Positions 1 to 6,127 of a DNA stretch of 15,694 bases are shown here, one piece after another. Both the position numbers and the translations under genes were made by a program. The notes beneath the pieces are model-generated. The model made no database searches, was not told the origin of the DNA, and saw nothing but the letters and a program-made list of their open reading frames with translations. The stretch's first letter is position 1. Each line of letters starts with the position of its first letter. Location of the stretch: assembly GCA_034409055.1 (NCBI GenBank), contig DAOUMU010000076.1, positions 1-15,694 of the forward strand, read 5' to 3'. Source of the DNA: DAOUMU01 sp034409055. GTDB lineage: Bacteria > Chloroflexota > Anaerolineae > 4572-78 > J111.

Positions 1-1
1 T

Positions 2-55
2 AAAGTCATCAAAAAGACGACCAAGCGGCCAAAATCGGCCAAAAAAGTGGCCTGA
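2..55 (+). CDS. 3' end of a gene entering from the left, Lys-rich tail
   Basis: The frame beginning at base 2 is open from the window edge to a TGA at 53-55 and encodes KVIKKTTKRPKSAKKVA. Lys/Ala/Thr/Pro-rich tails of this kind occur on bacterial nucleic-acid-binding proteins such as HU-like proteins and DNA topoisomerase I, but 17 residues are not enough to choose a family. The gene would converge on the ABC permease gene, whose stop is at 206. It could also be a chance open stretch, because only about 50 bases are visible. Confidence 0.35.
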   Translation, partial: KVIKKTTKRPKSAKKVA

Positions 56-205
56 AACTCGGTTTTTAAGGTTCAAATCGTTAGTCTGGCTACTGCCAGG
101 TTAGTTCACTTTGTCTAAATTCAAGAACATAGAATCGGCTTCGTAATATTTCAGTATTAATTTCAAAAAAAATTCAAAATGAATTTTTTAAACCTTCATC
201 AAACA
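56..205. other. AT-rich intergenic region between convergent genes
   Basis: No gene is seen here. The stretch is AT-rich and includes a 9-bp inverted repeat at 167-189 described separately. It separates the end of the left-edge reading frame from the end of the permease gene, so transcription from both sides should stop here. Confidence 0.4.
167..189 (-). terminator. weak AT-only hairpin, possible terminator of the ABC operon
   Basis: AAAAAATTC (167-175) and GAATTTTTT (181-189) form a perfect 9-bp inverted repeat around a 5-nt loop, 17 bases past the permease stop at 206. Read on the minus strand, the right-hand arm ends in a run of T. The stem has only one G-C pair, so it is a weak intrinsic terminator at best. 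The run is present in both orientations and could serve the left-edge gene too. Confidence 0.35.
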
Positions 206-1699
206 TCACCTGCCGGCATACACGGCCAACACGATTTGAGGGGTGATATTAGCCTCGATGAAAGCCGCCAGCAGTAAGAGCGGAATGATCACAAAGATGA
301 GCATCTTGATAAAGTTGGCCAAGGTCAACAGCACTCCCTGGCTGATATCCAGACCAGCCGGGGGCGAAACCATGGCCGCGCCGATGCGCACAGCAAAGGC
401 CATGGCCAATAAAATGGCCGGGACCTCAAACAGACCATGCGGCAAAATAAACGTGGCCATAAACAGCCAGGGATTGTAACCCATCATCACGATCTCGCTG
501 ACGAGAAAGCTAACCAGGCCTACGTTGATCAGGGTCAAGATGAGGGTCAGGGAGCCAAAGGAGAAAAGGCTCAACAGCCCGGCCAAAATAACCACCCGCA
601 GATTATTGGAAAAAATAAAAGAGGTGCTAATTTTGGGTAAAAGTTGGACTTTCTGAACCTGTTCGAAGGTTTCGGCAGAAATATCCTGGAGGGGGAACGC
701 CTCCGCCGGCACAGGATATTGCCGGGCGAAGATAATACCCAGGGTCACAGCGGCAATGGCGGCAATCATCACCACCGCGAACGGTAAAGTTTGCTGTTTC
801 AACAGCAGGGGAATGTCGTGTCGATAAAAACGCAGCAGATCAAATTTGGCCGACTGGTGGTTGGTTTGTTTGGCCGCCAACTCCGGTGGCCGCAAAAAGT
901 AGCCTTTGAAGTCGCGCCAGATGTTCTTCAAGTTCAGTTCATCCAATTCTCTAGACAAAATCTCTTCCCGATTAAAGATACGGGTTCCCATCCGCACCAG
1001 AATCACATTCACCACCAACAAGCCGGCCACAAACCACCACAAGGCACTATATTCGGCATAAAACATGATGATGCTTTCGGTCTGGACCAACAGGGCCATA
1101 GGGATGATGATAAAGCTGGCTAACAGGTTGGCCGCCCGGACACTGGTGGTCTGGCTGGAGACAACCACCGCCCCCGAAACCATCACCAACGCCTCGGCCG
1201 TGGTCAGCAAGAACATCAAAATGGTTAAATCGAGGGGCGGAACCCAGCGAGGCGTGGTCAGCAAACGGCTGATCAGAAAAACGGTAATCCCCAGATAACT
1301 GGCCAGCAGCGGCAGGAGCAGGGAGGACAGCATTTTGCCCAGATAAAGCTCCAGGTCGCTGACCGGCATGGATAAAATGGGCTCGATGCTATTGCGCTCT
1401 TTTTCTCCGACAAACGACTCCAGGGCGATAATCAGCGAGAAGGAGATGGGGAAAAAGCCGACAATCATCAATAAAAAAGGATTGAGCCGCTCAACCAGGA
1501 GGGGGTCGGTATAGCGAGAGACCCAATTGGTGGCCCAGCGGGAGGTGAAATCCATTAAAAAGGGAAAGATCAGGGTCAGAATGACGATGGGCGAGACGAT
1601 GCGCCAATCGCGCAGGCTATCCCGCAGTTCCCGGCGGGTAATGACCAACGCCGTGGCCAGGCTGCCGCGCTCCAAGCGGGGGATTGCTTGCACAGCCAT
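206..1699 (-). CDS. ABC-2 type permease with C-terminal SpoIIM-like domain
   Basis: This 497-aa polytopic membrane protein is the membrane partner of the ATPase encoded just upstream. Residues about 30-240 look like an ABC-2 permease: a helix near 34-50, a loop with GEKERNSIEPILSMPVS (98-114), which is the usual 'EKERgTlEplL..PvS' signature, then several hydrophobic helices. Residues about 295-497 look like the SpoIIM (DUF95) family: SNNLRVV (364-370), LPHGLFEVPAI (419-429) and AAFIEANITP (478-487) match that family's conserved points. The start ATG at 1697-1699 has a strong SD, AAGGAGG (minus strand, 1709-1715), lying inside the 3' end of the ATPase gene. A single base separates the two genes, so translation is probably coupled. 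The substrate cannot be told. Both halves usually occur as separate proteins in other genomes, so this is a natural fusion. Confidence 0.85.
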   Translation of the reverse strand: MAVQAIPRLERGSLATALVITRRELRDSLRDWRIVSPIVILTLIFPFLMDFTSRWATNWVSRYTDPLLVERLNPFLLMIVGFFPISFSLIIALESFVGEKERNSIEPILSMPVSDLELYLGKMLSSLLLPLLASYLGITVFLISRLLTTPRWVPPLDLTILMFLLTTAEALVMVSGAVVVSSQTTSVRAANLLASFIIIPMALLVQTESIIMFYAEYSALWWFVAGLLVVNVILVRMGTRIFNREEILSRELDELNLKNIWRDFKGYFLRPPELAAKQTNHQSAKFDLLRFYRHDIPLLLKQQTLPFAVVMIAAIAAVTLGIIFARQYPVPAEAFPLQDISAETFEQVQKVQLLPKISTSFIFSNNLRVVILAGLLSLFSFGSLTLILTLINVGLVSFLVSEIVMMGYNPWLFMATFILPHGLFEVPAILLAMAFAVRIGAAMVSPPAGLDISQGVLLTLANFIKMLIFVIIPLLLLAAFIEANITPQIVLAVYAGR

Positions 1700-1700
1700 C

Positions 1701-2663
1701 TTAATTTACCTCCTTGACTTGAAGTTGGGGCCGGGTTTCATCGTCCGGGTCAGCTTCGACAATACGCAAGTAGACTTCTTCCAGACTGCGGGGAACTTCA
1801 CTGAGCGTGATCACCGGGATATTCTGCCGGGCCAGTTCAGTTAAAAGCCACGGATTGAATTGAACCGGATCGGAGATAGTATACCTGACCCAATCCTGGC
1901 CGTACCCCACCACCTTAACCCGATCCGCCAGGTTATTGACCAGACCGTTCAAGGGCTCGGCCAGGCGAATTTCCATCAACGGATCGCCCAGGAGCTGCTG
2001 CTTCAATTCTGAAGGAGTGCCCTGGGCAATAATTTGACCCTGGCTAATAATGGCGATACGGTCGGCCAGTTGCTCGGCCTCGGCCAGGTTGTGGGTACAC
2101 AAGACAATGGTCCGTTTTTCATGCCGTAAATCGGCAATGGCATCCCGCACCAACTTGGCACTGTGCGGGTCCATAGCCGAGGTCGGTTCATCTAAAAAGA
2201 GCACTTGCGGATCGTGCAACATGGCCCGCACCAGGGTTAGCTTCTGTTTCATCCCTTTAGAATATTGCCCCAGGGGTTTGTCGCGGGCTGCCCACAACTC
2301 AAAGCGTTTAAAAAGCTGCTCGCTGCGGCTGCGGATCATGGCCGGGGACATTCCCTGCAATTCGCCAAAAAAGCGCAGATAATCCAGCCCTTTCATACGC
2401 AGATAGAGGCCGGGAAATTCCGTCAGCAGGCCAATCACCCGCCGCACGGCCTTGGCCTCTTTGACCGTATCATAACCGGCAATCCGGGCATAGCCCCGGC
2501 TGGGTTTAAGAATGGAGCCGAGCATACGCACCGTCGTCGTTTTACCCGCTCCGTTTGGCCCTAACAGAGCCACCACTTCACCCTCCGGTACGCTCAAAGA
2601 GACATCTTTGACGGCCACAAACTGGCCAAACTCTTTGGTTAAATCAACAGTTTCGATCATCAT
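1701..2663 (-). CDS. ABC transporter ATP-binding protein
   Basis: A 320-aa ATPase of the exporter class that powers ABC-2 permeases (NatA/CcmA-like). Counting from the ATG at 2663, it shows Walker A GPNGAGKT (35-42), a Q-loop region in which Gln is replaced (LLTEFPGLY, 79-87, as commonly in this class), signature YSKGMK (134-139), Walker B VLFLDEP (154-160) and the H-loop His191. About 100 C-terminal residues after the ATPase core form the usual accessory domain. I prefer the ATG at 2663 to the upstream in-frame GTG at 2675, because GAGGTG (minus strand, 2673-2678) sits 9 nt before it as a Shine-Dalgarno and includes that GTG. It is the first gene of an operon with the permease. The substrate is unknown. 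Confidence 0.9.
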   Translation of the reverse strand: MMIETVDLTKEFGQFVAVKDVSLSVPEGEVVALLGPNGAGKTTTVRMLGSILKPSRGYARIAGYDTVKEAKAVRRVIGLLTEFPGLYLRMKGLDYLRFFGELQGMSPAMIRSRSEQLFKRFELWAARDKPLGQYSKGMKQKLTLVRAMLHDPQVLFLDEPTSAMDPHSAKLVRDAIADLRHEKRTIVLCTHNLAEAEQLADRIAIISQGQIIAQGTPSELKQQLLGDPLMEIRLAEPLNGLVNNLADRVKVVGYGQDWVRYTISDPVQFNPWLLTELARQNIPVITLSEVPRSLEEVYLRIVEADPDDETRPQLQVKEVN

Positions 2664-2695
2664 AAGCGGAGGCACCTCGTAAAATCAATCGCATT

Positions 2696-2905
2696 GGGGT
2701 AGGCCGGGCATCCCTATGCCCGGCCATCTATTCCCCGATTATTTTCTTAATTGGGGTAGGCCGGGTATCCCCATGCCCGGCCATTTAGTCCCCGATTGTC
2801 TTCTTAATTGGGGTAGGCCGGGTATCCCCATGCCCGGCCATTTAGTCCCCGATTGTCTTCTTAATCGGGGTAGGCCGGGCATCCCTATGCCCGGCCATTT
2901 AGTCC
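2696..2905. repeat. four tandem 57-bp repeats, each containing a GC-rich hairpin
   Basis: The unit begins GGGGTAGGCCGGG at 2696, 2753, 2810 and 2867, an exact 57-bp period; the fourth unit fades after about 2905. Each unit holds a hairpin with 10-bp arms and a 4-nt loop: GGCCGGGCAT, loop CCCT, ATGCCCGGCC (2702-2725 in unit 1, 2873-2896 in unit 4). Units 2 and 3 have T in place of C in the left arm (GGCCGGGTAT) and loop CCCC. That leaves a G-U pair in a + strand RNA but a mismatch in a minus strand RNA. The array lies upstream of the ABC operon and downstream of the membrane-protein gene, so it could act as a transcript-stabilising or attenuating element. It is not a CRISPR array, because spacers are repeated too. 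Confidence 0.9.
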
Positions 2906-3079
2906 ACCCCGAGCAAAACAAAATTGTTACAACACAAAGTTAGCTCATCTTGACTCCTCGGAGTCAGCAGCAATCCCTCCGAATTCCACTCCGACTCTTC
3001 GGAGGAGAGACAAAATCAAACGCTCTTTATCTGTCAAAAGTGTAGCTTGAAGGGAAACGGTTGTCAATAGGGCTTCAGT
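2906..3079. other. gene-free spacer with short dyads
   Basis: No gene is seen between the 57-bp repeats and the stop of the membrane-protein gene. It holds small inverted repeats built from CTCCGA/TCGGAG and GACTCC/GGAGTC: GACTCC-TC-GGAGTC at 2952-2965, and CTCCGA at 2977-2982 and 2989-2994, either of which can pair with TCGGAG at 2999-3004. Together with 2696-2905 this makes about 400 gene-free bases upstream of the ABC operon. I could not find a convincing promoter for that operon in it. Confidence 0.5.
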
Positions 3080-3901
3080 CTATAGCCCGAGGGGAGGAAA
3101 CCAATAAAAAATCACCGCCAGCCCAACCACGGCAATCGCGCCAAACTCCCACAAGGCCCGGCGAGAGAGGCTGCCGAAAAGCTGCTGTTGGGCCAGGCCA
3201 ACCAGGATATAAAATATCAACAGTAACAGCAGCCCCGCTTGCAGGGTACTGACGCGCCAGTAATTTAAGGCCCAGGTGATTTGGCCCATGCTCAGGCCAA
3301 TGATGCCGGCAAACAGCCACGTTTTGGAGATGGCCGCCGGTTTTTGCCGCAACAGGACCAAGGCCACCATGCTACTGACCAACAAAATACCGGTGGCACT
3401 CAAAGCACTGCGAGTGCGAGGATGAAAGATGACCATAAAAAGAACCAGGGCAATCCCATACCCCGCCAGTTGCTGCCACAGGCGCGGCCAACGATAAGCG
3501 GTCGAACCCGGTGAGACCTGGTGAAACTGGGCAATCATGGTCAGCCACAGCAGCAGGCCCACCCCCACCAAACCGGCGGCCCAGGCCGTGGTATTGGGAG
3601 CCAGGCCCAACGTTTGGATGGCCACCATCACCAACAGCCCCGGCAACGGCCAGAAGGTGGCTAAATAGCTCAAGCGCCGGTTGGCCAGGGCCGGATGGCT
3701 CCGCATGACCGTATCGGTCCCGGCCATAGCCAACCCCGCCAGCAACGTGGCCATTAACCACCGTCGAGGCGCATTGAACACCAGCGGCGAGCCAAACAAC
3801 GTAAACTCGGCCACCTGCGGCGGAAATTGTAGTACAAAATAAAGCGCCAACCCGATCAAGGTCAGGCTGACGACCACACTGATTCGTTCGTAAACAGGCA
3901 T
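3080..3901 (-). CDS. polytopic membrane protein of unknown function
   Basis: A hydrophobic protein of 273 aa from the ATG at 3899-3901 (MPVYERIS...). I count about nine likely transmembrane helices, spread evenly from the N-terminus to the last residues (ending FYWFPPLGL). Short polar loops carry Arg/His-rich stretches such as RSHPALANRRLS and HPRTRSA. I see no enzyme or transporter motif and do not recognise the family. An in-frame ATG at 3943 would add 14 residues, but those are encoded by a GCGAATG heptad array, so I take the inner start; neither start has a clear SD. The gene has its own candidate promoter at 4102-4129. It is oriented with the ABC operon but separated from it by 400 bases of repeats, so shared function is unproven. 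Confidence 0.75.
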   Translation of the reverse strand: MPVYERISVVVSLTLIGLALYFVLQFPPQVAEFTLFGSPLVFNAPRRWLMATLLAGLAMAGTDTVMRSHPALANRRLSYLATFWPLPGLLVMVAIQTLGLAPNTTAWAAGLVGVGLLLWLTMIAQFHQVSPGSTAYRWPRLWQQLAGYGIALVLFMVIFHPRTRSALSATGILLVSSMVALVLLRQKPAAISKTWLFAGIIGLSMGQITWALNYWRVSTLQAGLLLLLIFYILVGLAQQQLFGSLSRRALWEFGAIAVVGLAVIFYWFPPLGL

Positions 3902-3903
3902 AA

Positions 3904-3940
3904 GCGAATGGCGAATGAGCGAATCTGCGAATGGCGAACC
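3904..3940. repeat. GCGAATG heptad array at the 5' end of the membrane-protein gene
   Basis: The heptad GCGAATG or close variants occur at 3904-3910, 3911-3917, 3919-3925 (GCGAATC), 3927-3933 and 3934-3940 (GCGAACC), with two one-base slips. This resembles the short tandem heptanucleotide repeats known from filamentous cyanobacteria, here with its own sequence. Because it runs through the possible N-terminal extension of the neighbouring gene, it argues that translation starts at 3901. Confidence 0.75.
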
Positions 3941-3962
3941 CATTGAGACGAACAGTTGTTAT

Positions 3963-4043
3963 TACGTGTTGCGTGTCGCTTGCGTGCCTTTGGCGGCGTG
4001 TTGCGTGCCAAAAAAACACGCAATACGTAACACGCAACACGAT
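3963..4043. repeat. inverted pair of heptad arrays (ACACGCA type)
   Basis: Left-hand heptads TACGTGT, TGCGTGT and CGCTTGC (3963-3983) face right-hand heptads ACACGCA, ATACGTA, ACACGCA and ACACGAT (4016-4043). CGTGTTGCGTGT (3965-3976) is the exact reverse complement of 4030-4041. A tighter hairpin is also possible: CGTGTTGCGTG (3997-4007) with CACGCAATACG (4017-4027), one G-T pair, around a 9-nt A-rich loop. The array lies in the predicted 5' leader of the membrane-protein gene. Confidence 0.75.
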
Positions 4044-4101
4044 GTTTTGACAAACTCTGACTCAGATAAAACACACCCGAATGATTTTCGCTCGTGCCTT
4101 C

Positions 4102-4129
4102 ATTCTAATCAGTTACATTAGTTTGTCAA
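4102..4129 (-). promoter_or_regulatory. sigma-70-type promoter for the membrane-protein gene
   Basis: On the minus strand TTGACA (4124-4129) is followed after 16 bases by TAGAAT (4102-4107), a near-consensus -35/-10 pair. Transcription would begin near 4095 and read toward the membrane-protein start at 3901, giving a leader of roughly 190 nt that contains both heptad arrays. The -35 box is part of a 9-bp inverted repeat (GTTTGTCAA at 4121-4129 and TTGACAAAC at 4047-4055), a possible operator. Confidence 0.5.
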
Positions 4130-4179
4130 TATGTCTCTCATAGACGAATCAAATAAACATCGGACGTCACTACTCAGCC

Positions 4180-4245
4180 CGATGTCATTCCGAGAGTCTG
4201 CCCTGAGCGAAGCCGAATGGGCCAAAGGCCGAGGAATCCCTACGG
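4180..4245. repeat. dispersed-repeat-like element (ATGTCATTCCGAG...GAGGAATCC type)
   Basis: The text TGTCATTCCGAG ... GCGAAGCCGAA ... CCGAGGAATCCCTACGG has the form of a widespread intergenic repeat that I know from many environmental bacterial genomes ('TGTCATTCCGAGCGAAGCGAGGAATC' type). It contains an internal GGCCAAAGGCC palindrome. Only one copy is in this window, so the call rests on recollection of the family and not on internal repetition. It codes for nothing credible. Confidence 0.4.
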
Positions 4246-4306
4246 CGCAATAATTACCAGTGCGGTTGCTGCATAAAATCTGCGACCAGATTGCTGGTTT
4301 ACCTAG

Positions 4307-4335
4307 TTTACAGTCACCATAGATTGTGATAAAAT
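4307..4335 (+). promoter_or_regulatory. sigma-70-type promoter at the left edge of the TIR cluster
   Basis: TTTACA (4307-4312), a 17-base spacer and TAAAAT (4330-4335) form a strong sigma-70-like promoter on the + strand, with predicted start near 4342. The first coding sequence downstream is the methylase-like remnant at 4409-4858, then the propeller gene at 4929. It may have belonged to the degraded gene and now be the entry promoter of the cluster. Confidence 0.45.
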
Positions 4336-4408
4336 GAGCCAAAGACGATAAAATGTTAATAAATACCCCGTTCACCGGCGACGGATGACATTGCTACTAC
4401 AGCAGTAA

Positions 4409-4858
4409 CTGATATCTACTCAAGCAGCTACGGGGGTCTTTGTCGCCAGGTGGTTGCTTTTTGCTTTCGCTAGTCTCAACCTCGTTTCCCAAACTTACCA
4501 GGATCTCCAACCCAAGTTCCTGCGCGACATCCTGGAAGAGAACTTTCTGCAAGACGAGCAGGAACGCTGGTTCGTGCCAAACCCGGAGCGGCAGGAGCAC
4601 CTGGAGCAGTTGCGGGAGCGGTCGCTGCTGCGGGAGTTTCAGGACTATAGTGCCGGTGGTAAGGAGCGGCTCAAGATCTTTCGCACCGAGGCCGTCCGGA
4701 CCGGTTTCAAGCGGGCCTGGGCTGATAAGAACTACCGGCTGATTGTGCAGGTCGCCCAACGCCTGCCGGACTCGGTGCTGCAAGAAGTCCTCGGCCTGCT
4801 GATGTATGATAATGCCTTGATGCGGGCTGAGAAGGAGCCGAAGCAGTTGAGTTTTTAG
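4409..4858 (+). pseudogene. remnant resembling the C-terminus of a DNA methylase
   Basis: The frame is open from 4409 (after TAA at 4406) to TAG at 4856-4858. The longest stretch from a start-like codon begins at a TTG at 4454 (134 aa), with no SD. The text (FLRDILEENFLQDEQERWFV, RTEAVRTGFKRAWADKNYR, VQVAQRLPDSVLQE) reads as the helical C-terminal end of a large protein. I recognise it, from memory, as the tail found on some large adenine-specific DNA methylases. No methylase catalytic motif ((D/N)PPY) is present, so this is a 3' fragment whose catalytic part has been lost. The family's usual 'QEDPKLLMYYD' appears altered to QEVLGLLMYD. The alternative is a small stand-alone protein of unknown role, which the lack of SD and the eukaryote-free, charged helical text do not decide. 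Confidence 0.5.
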
Positions 4859-4864
4859 TTTGGC

Positions 4865-4929
4865 GTTCTGAGTTCTGAGTTAACTCAAAATCCGAAACTA
4901 TAAACTATGAACCATAAACTGTGAACTAA
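4865..4929. repeat. heptad arrays facing each other (GTTCTGA / AAACTAT type)
   Basis: Heptads GTTCTGA, GTTCTGA, GTTAACT (4865-4885) are followed by a 9-base spacer and then AAACTAT, AAACTAT, GAACCAT, AAACTGT, GAACTAA (4895-4929), whose sense is roughly the reverse complement. The last heptad ends on the A of the ATG of the propeller gene. No SD is visible for that gene because the repeat fills the place where one would sit. Confidence 0.75.
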
Positions 4930-6053
4930 TGAGCGAAGAGAAAGATTTAGTTGACGAGTTTCTACGCGAGAGTGTCACTGCGGAGCGGAAGCAAAAGTGG
5001 CGAGTGCGGACCATTGTTGCCATTGCATTCTGTGTAGTAGCGATATTTGTAGGGATTATCCTGTTATTATTGCGTGAGCCCTGGCAGCCTGTGTTCGGTG
5101 AGGATCCCGTGTATTACGCTGTCATAACTGATCCCAACGCTCCAACCTACCATTTCGGTACGAAAAACATCGGCGTTGGTCGGATTTCACAGGATGCAAC
5201 GCCAACTACTTCCAGGGCAGGATTGCCGACCGGAACACCCGACCAAGGCATCGTCGGAAAAGATGTCATCGCTACGGAGCTATTAGCGGTAGACCAGCAC
5301 AACCCTCAAAAACTTTTGGCTTATCTGTACGAAGAAAACCCACTTTACCAGGGCCTATACCGGAGTAATGATGGTGGGATCACATGGCACGATAGCGGCC
5401 TACCACTCCCGGATGGGTATATCATTGAGATGGCTATTTGGGAAGAAGTGACGTTGGCTGTAATTTTGAGCAATGTCGAGAGTGATGGTCTGTTTGCTAT
5501 TGAAGCAGATGACCAGGCTTGGGAACTGGTTATGGGGCGAGACAAACCGCCCCTAACAAATGTTTACACTGTGTATATTACTCCATCTGGTCAGGATATT
5601 TACGTGGGAGGCGAGGGAGGGGTATATCACAGTTCATTCAATCGCCCCTGGAATTGGCAACTCGTTGTCAAGTTGCCGGTTGTTGACCGGATTATTGGGC
5701 CAGTTGGAGACCAGCGCCAGCCAATTTATCTGACTACACCACCCACCTCAACTGGTATGTTCATTATTTACAAATGGACTCCAGACAATCCACCTGTGCC
5801 ATTCTTAACTGTTGACACCTACCCTCGGTCACTGGCCCCCCATCCCGATCCAGACGCCTCGACAGCATTGTTTGTATTATTGGACGATGGTGAGGTCTTA
5901 GTGGTTGATCAAGATGGACAGATAGAATCGCTAGGCCGCAAGGATGGCCGGGGCTTTACTCTTCTGGCTGGCCCCCATCCAACAGCTAACCGCACGTGGC
6001 TTTTGATGGCCCACGAAGATGGTTTGTTGGAATACCAGGATAAGTTTGAGTAG
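4929..6053 (+). CDS. membrane-anchored Asp-box beta-propeller protein
   Basis: A 374-aa protein. Residues 1-28 are charged (KDLVDEFLRES, then AERKQKWRVR), residues 29-48 are a single transmembrane helix, and the remainder is beta-rich. SNDGGITW (146-153) fits the Asp-box (BNR) motif S-x-D-x-G-x-T-W, and later GG(V/L)YHSS and DDGEVLVVDQDGQ-like strands suggest a Ycf48/sialidase-type propeller of about six blades. Basic residues before the helix and acidic ones after it suggest N-in, C-out topology. The first 21 residues are nearly the same as the start of the TM-WD40 protein encoded at 8616 (14 of 17 residues from Lys5). No SD is visible; the start follows directly on a heptad array. The role is unknown; a sensor or receptor of the downstream TIR cluster is my inference. 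Confidence 0.7.
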   Translation: MSEEKDLVDEFLRESVTAERKQKWRVRTIVAIAFCVVAIFVGIILLLLREPWQPVFGEDPVYYAVITDPNAPTYHFGTKNIGVGRISQDATPTTSRAGLPTGTPDQGIVGKDVIATELLAVDQHNPQKLLAYLYEENPLYQGLYRSNDGGITWHDSGLPLPDGYIIEMAIWEEVTLAVILSNVESDGLFAIEADDQAWELVMGRDKPPLTNVYTVYITPSGQDIYVGGEGGVYHSSFNRPWNWQLVVKLPVVDRIIGPVGDQRQPIYLTTPPTSTGMFIIYKWTPDNPPVPFLTVDTYPRSLAPHPDPDASTALFVLLDDGEVLVVDQDGQIESLGRKDGRGFTLLAGPHPTANRTWLLMAHEDGLLEYQDKFE

Positions 6054-6115
6054 GCGAAAAAACCGCTCTTTTGGTCTGGAGGGGTAGAAAATTTCAACTT
6101 TACAAATATTATGAT

Positions 6116-6121
6116 AGGAGG
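6116..6121 (+). promoter_or_regulatory. Shine-Dalgarno that fixes the start of the 222-aa gene
   Basis: AGGAGG at 6116-6121 lies 6 nt before the ATG at 6128. It decides for that start over an in-frame TTG at 6071. Confidence 0.75.
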
Positions 6122-6127
6122 ATAGAA

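Noticed and set aside
2696..2905. Possible CRISPR array
   Set aside because: The whole 57-bp unit is repeated, including what would be spacers; no cas genes nearby.
2716..2943. Open frames on both strands with repeated MPGHL/GRPGIP or KWPGMGIPGLP text
   Set aside because: They are translations of the 57-bp tandem repeat, whose period is a multiple of three; no SD and no protein-like composition.
3032..3037. TTGACA on the minus strand as -35 box of the ABC operon promoter
   Set aside because: No acceptable -10 hexamer is found 15-18 bases downstream (TTTGTC/TTGTCT only).
3904..3943. Upstream ATG at 3943 as start of the membrane protein
   Set aside because: The extra 14 residues are encoded by the GCGAATG repeat and are not membrane-protein-like; no SD.
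3372..4040. Minus-strand frame of 222 codons overlapping the membrane-protein gene
   Set aside because: It lies in another frame of the hydrophobic gene and reads through the heptad repeats; composition is typical of a shadow frame.
4047..4052. TTGACA on the + strand as a promoter
   Set aside because: The sequence 16-18 bases downstream (AACACA) does not resemble a -10 box; the hexamer is better explained as one arm of the 9-bp inverted repeat.
4118..4375. Minus-strand frame of 85 codons
   Set aside because: It runs through the dispersed-repeat-like element and a promoter-like stretch, has no SD and resembles no known protein.
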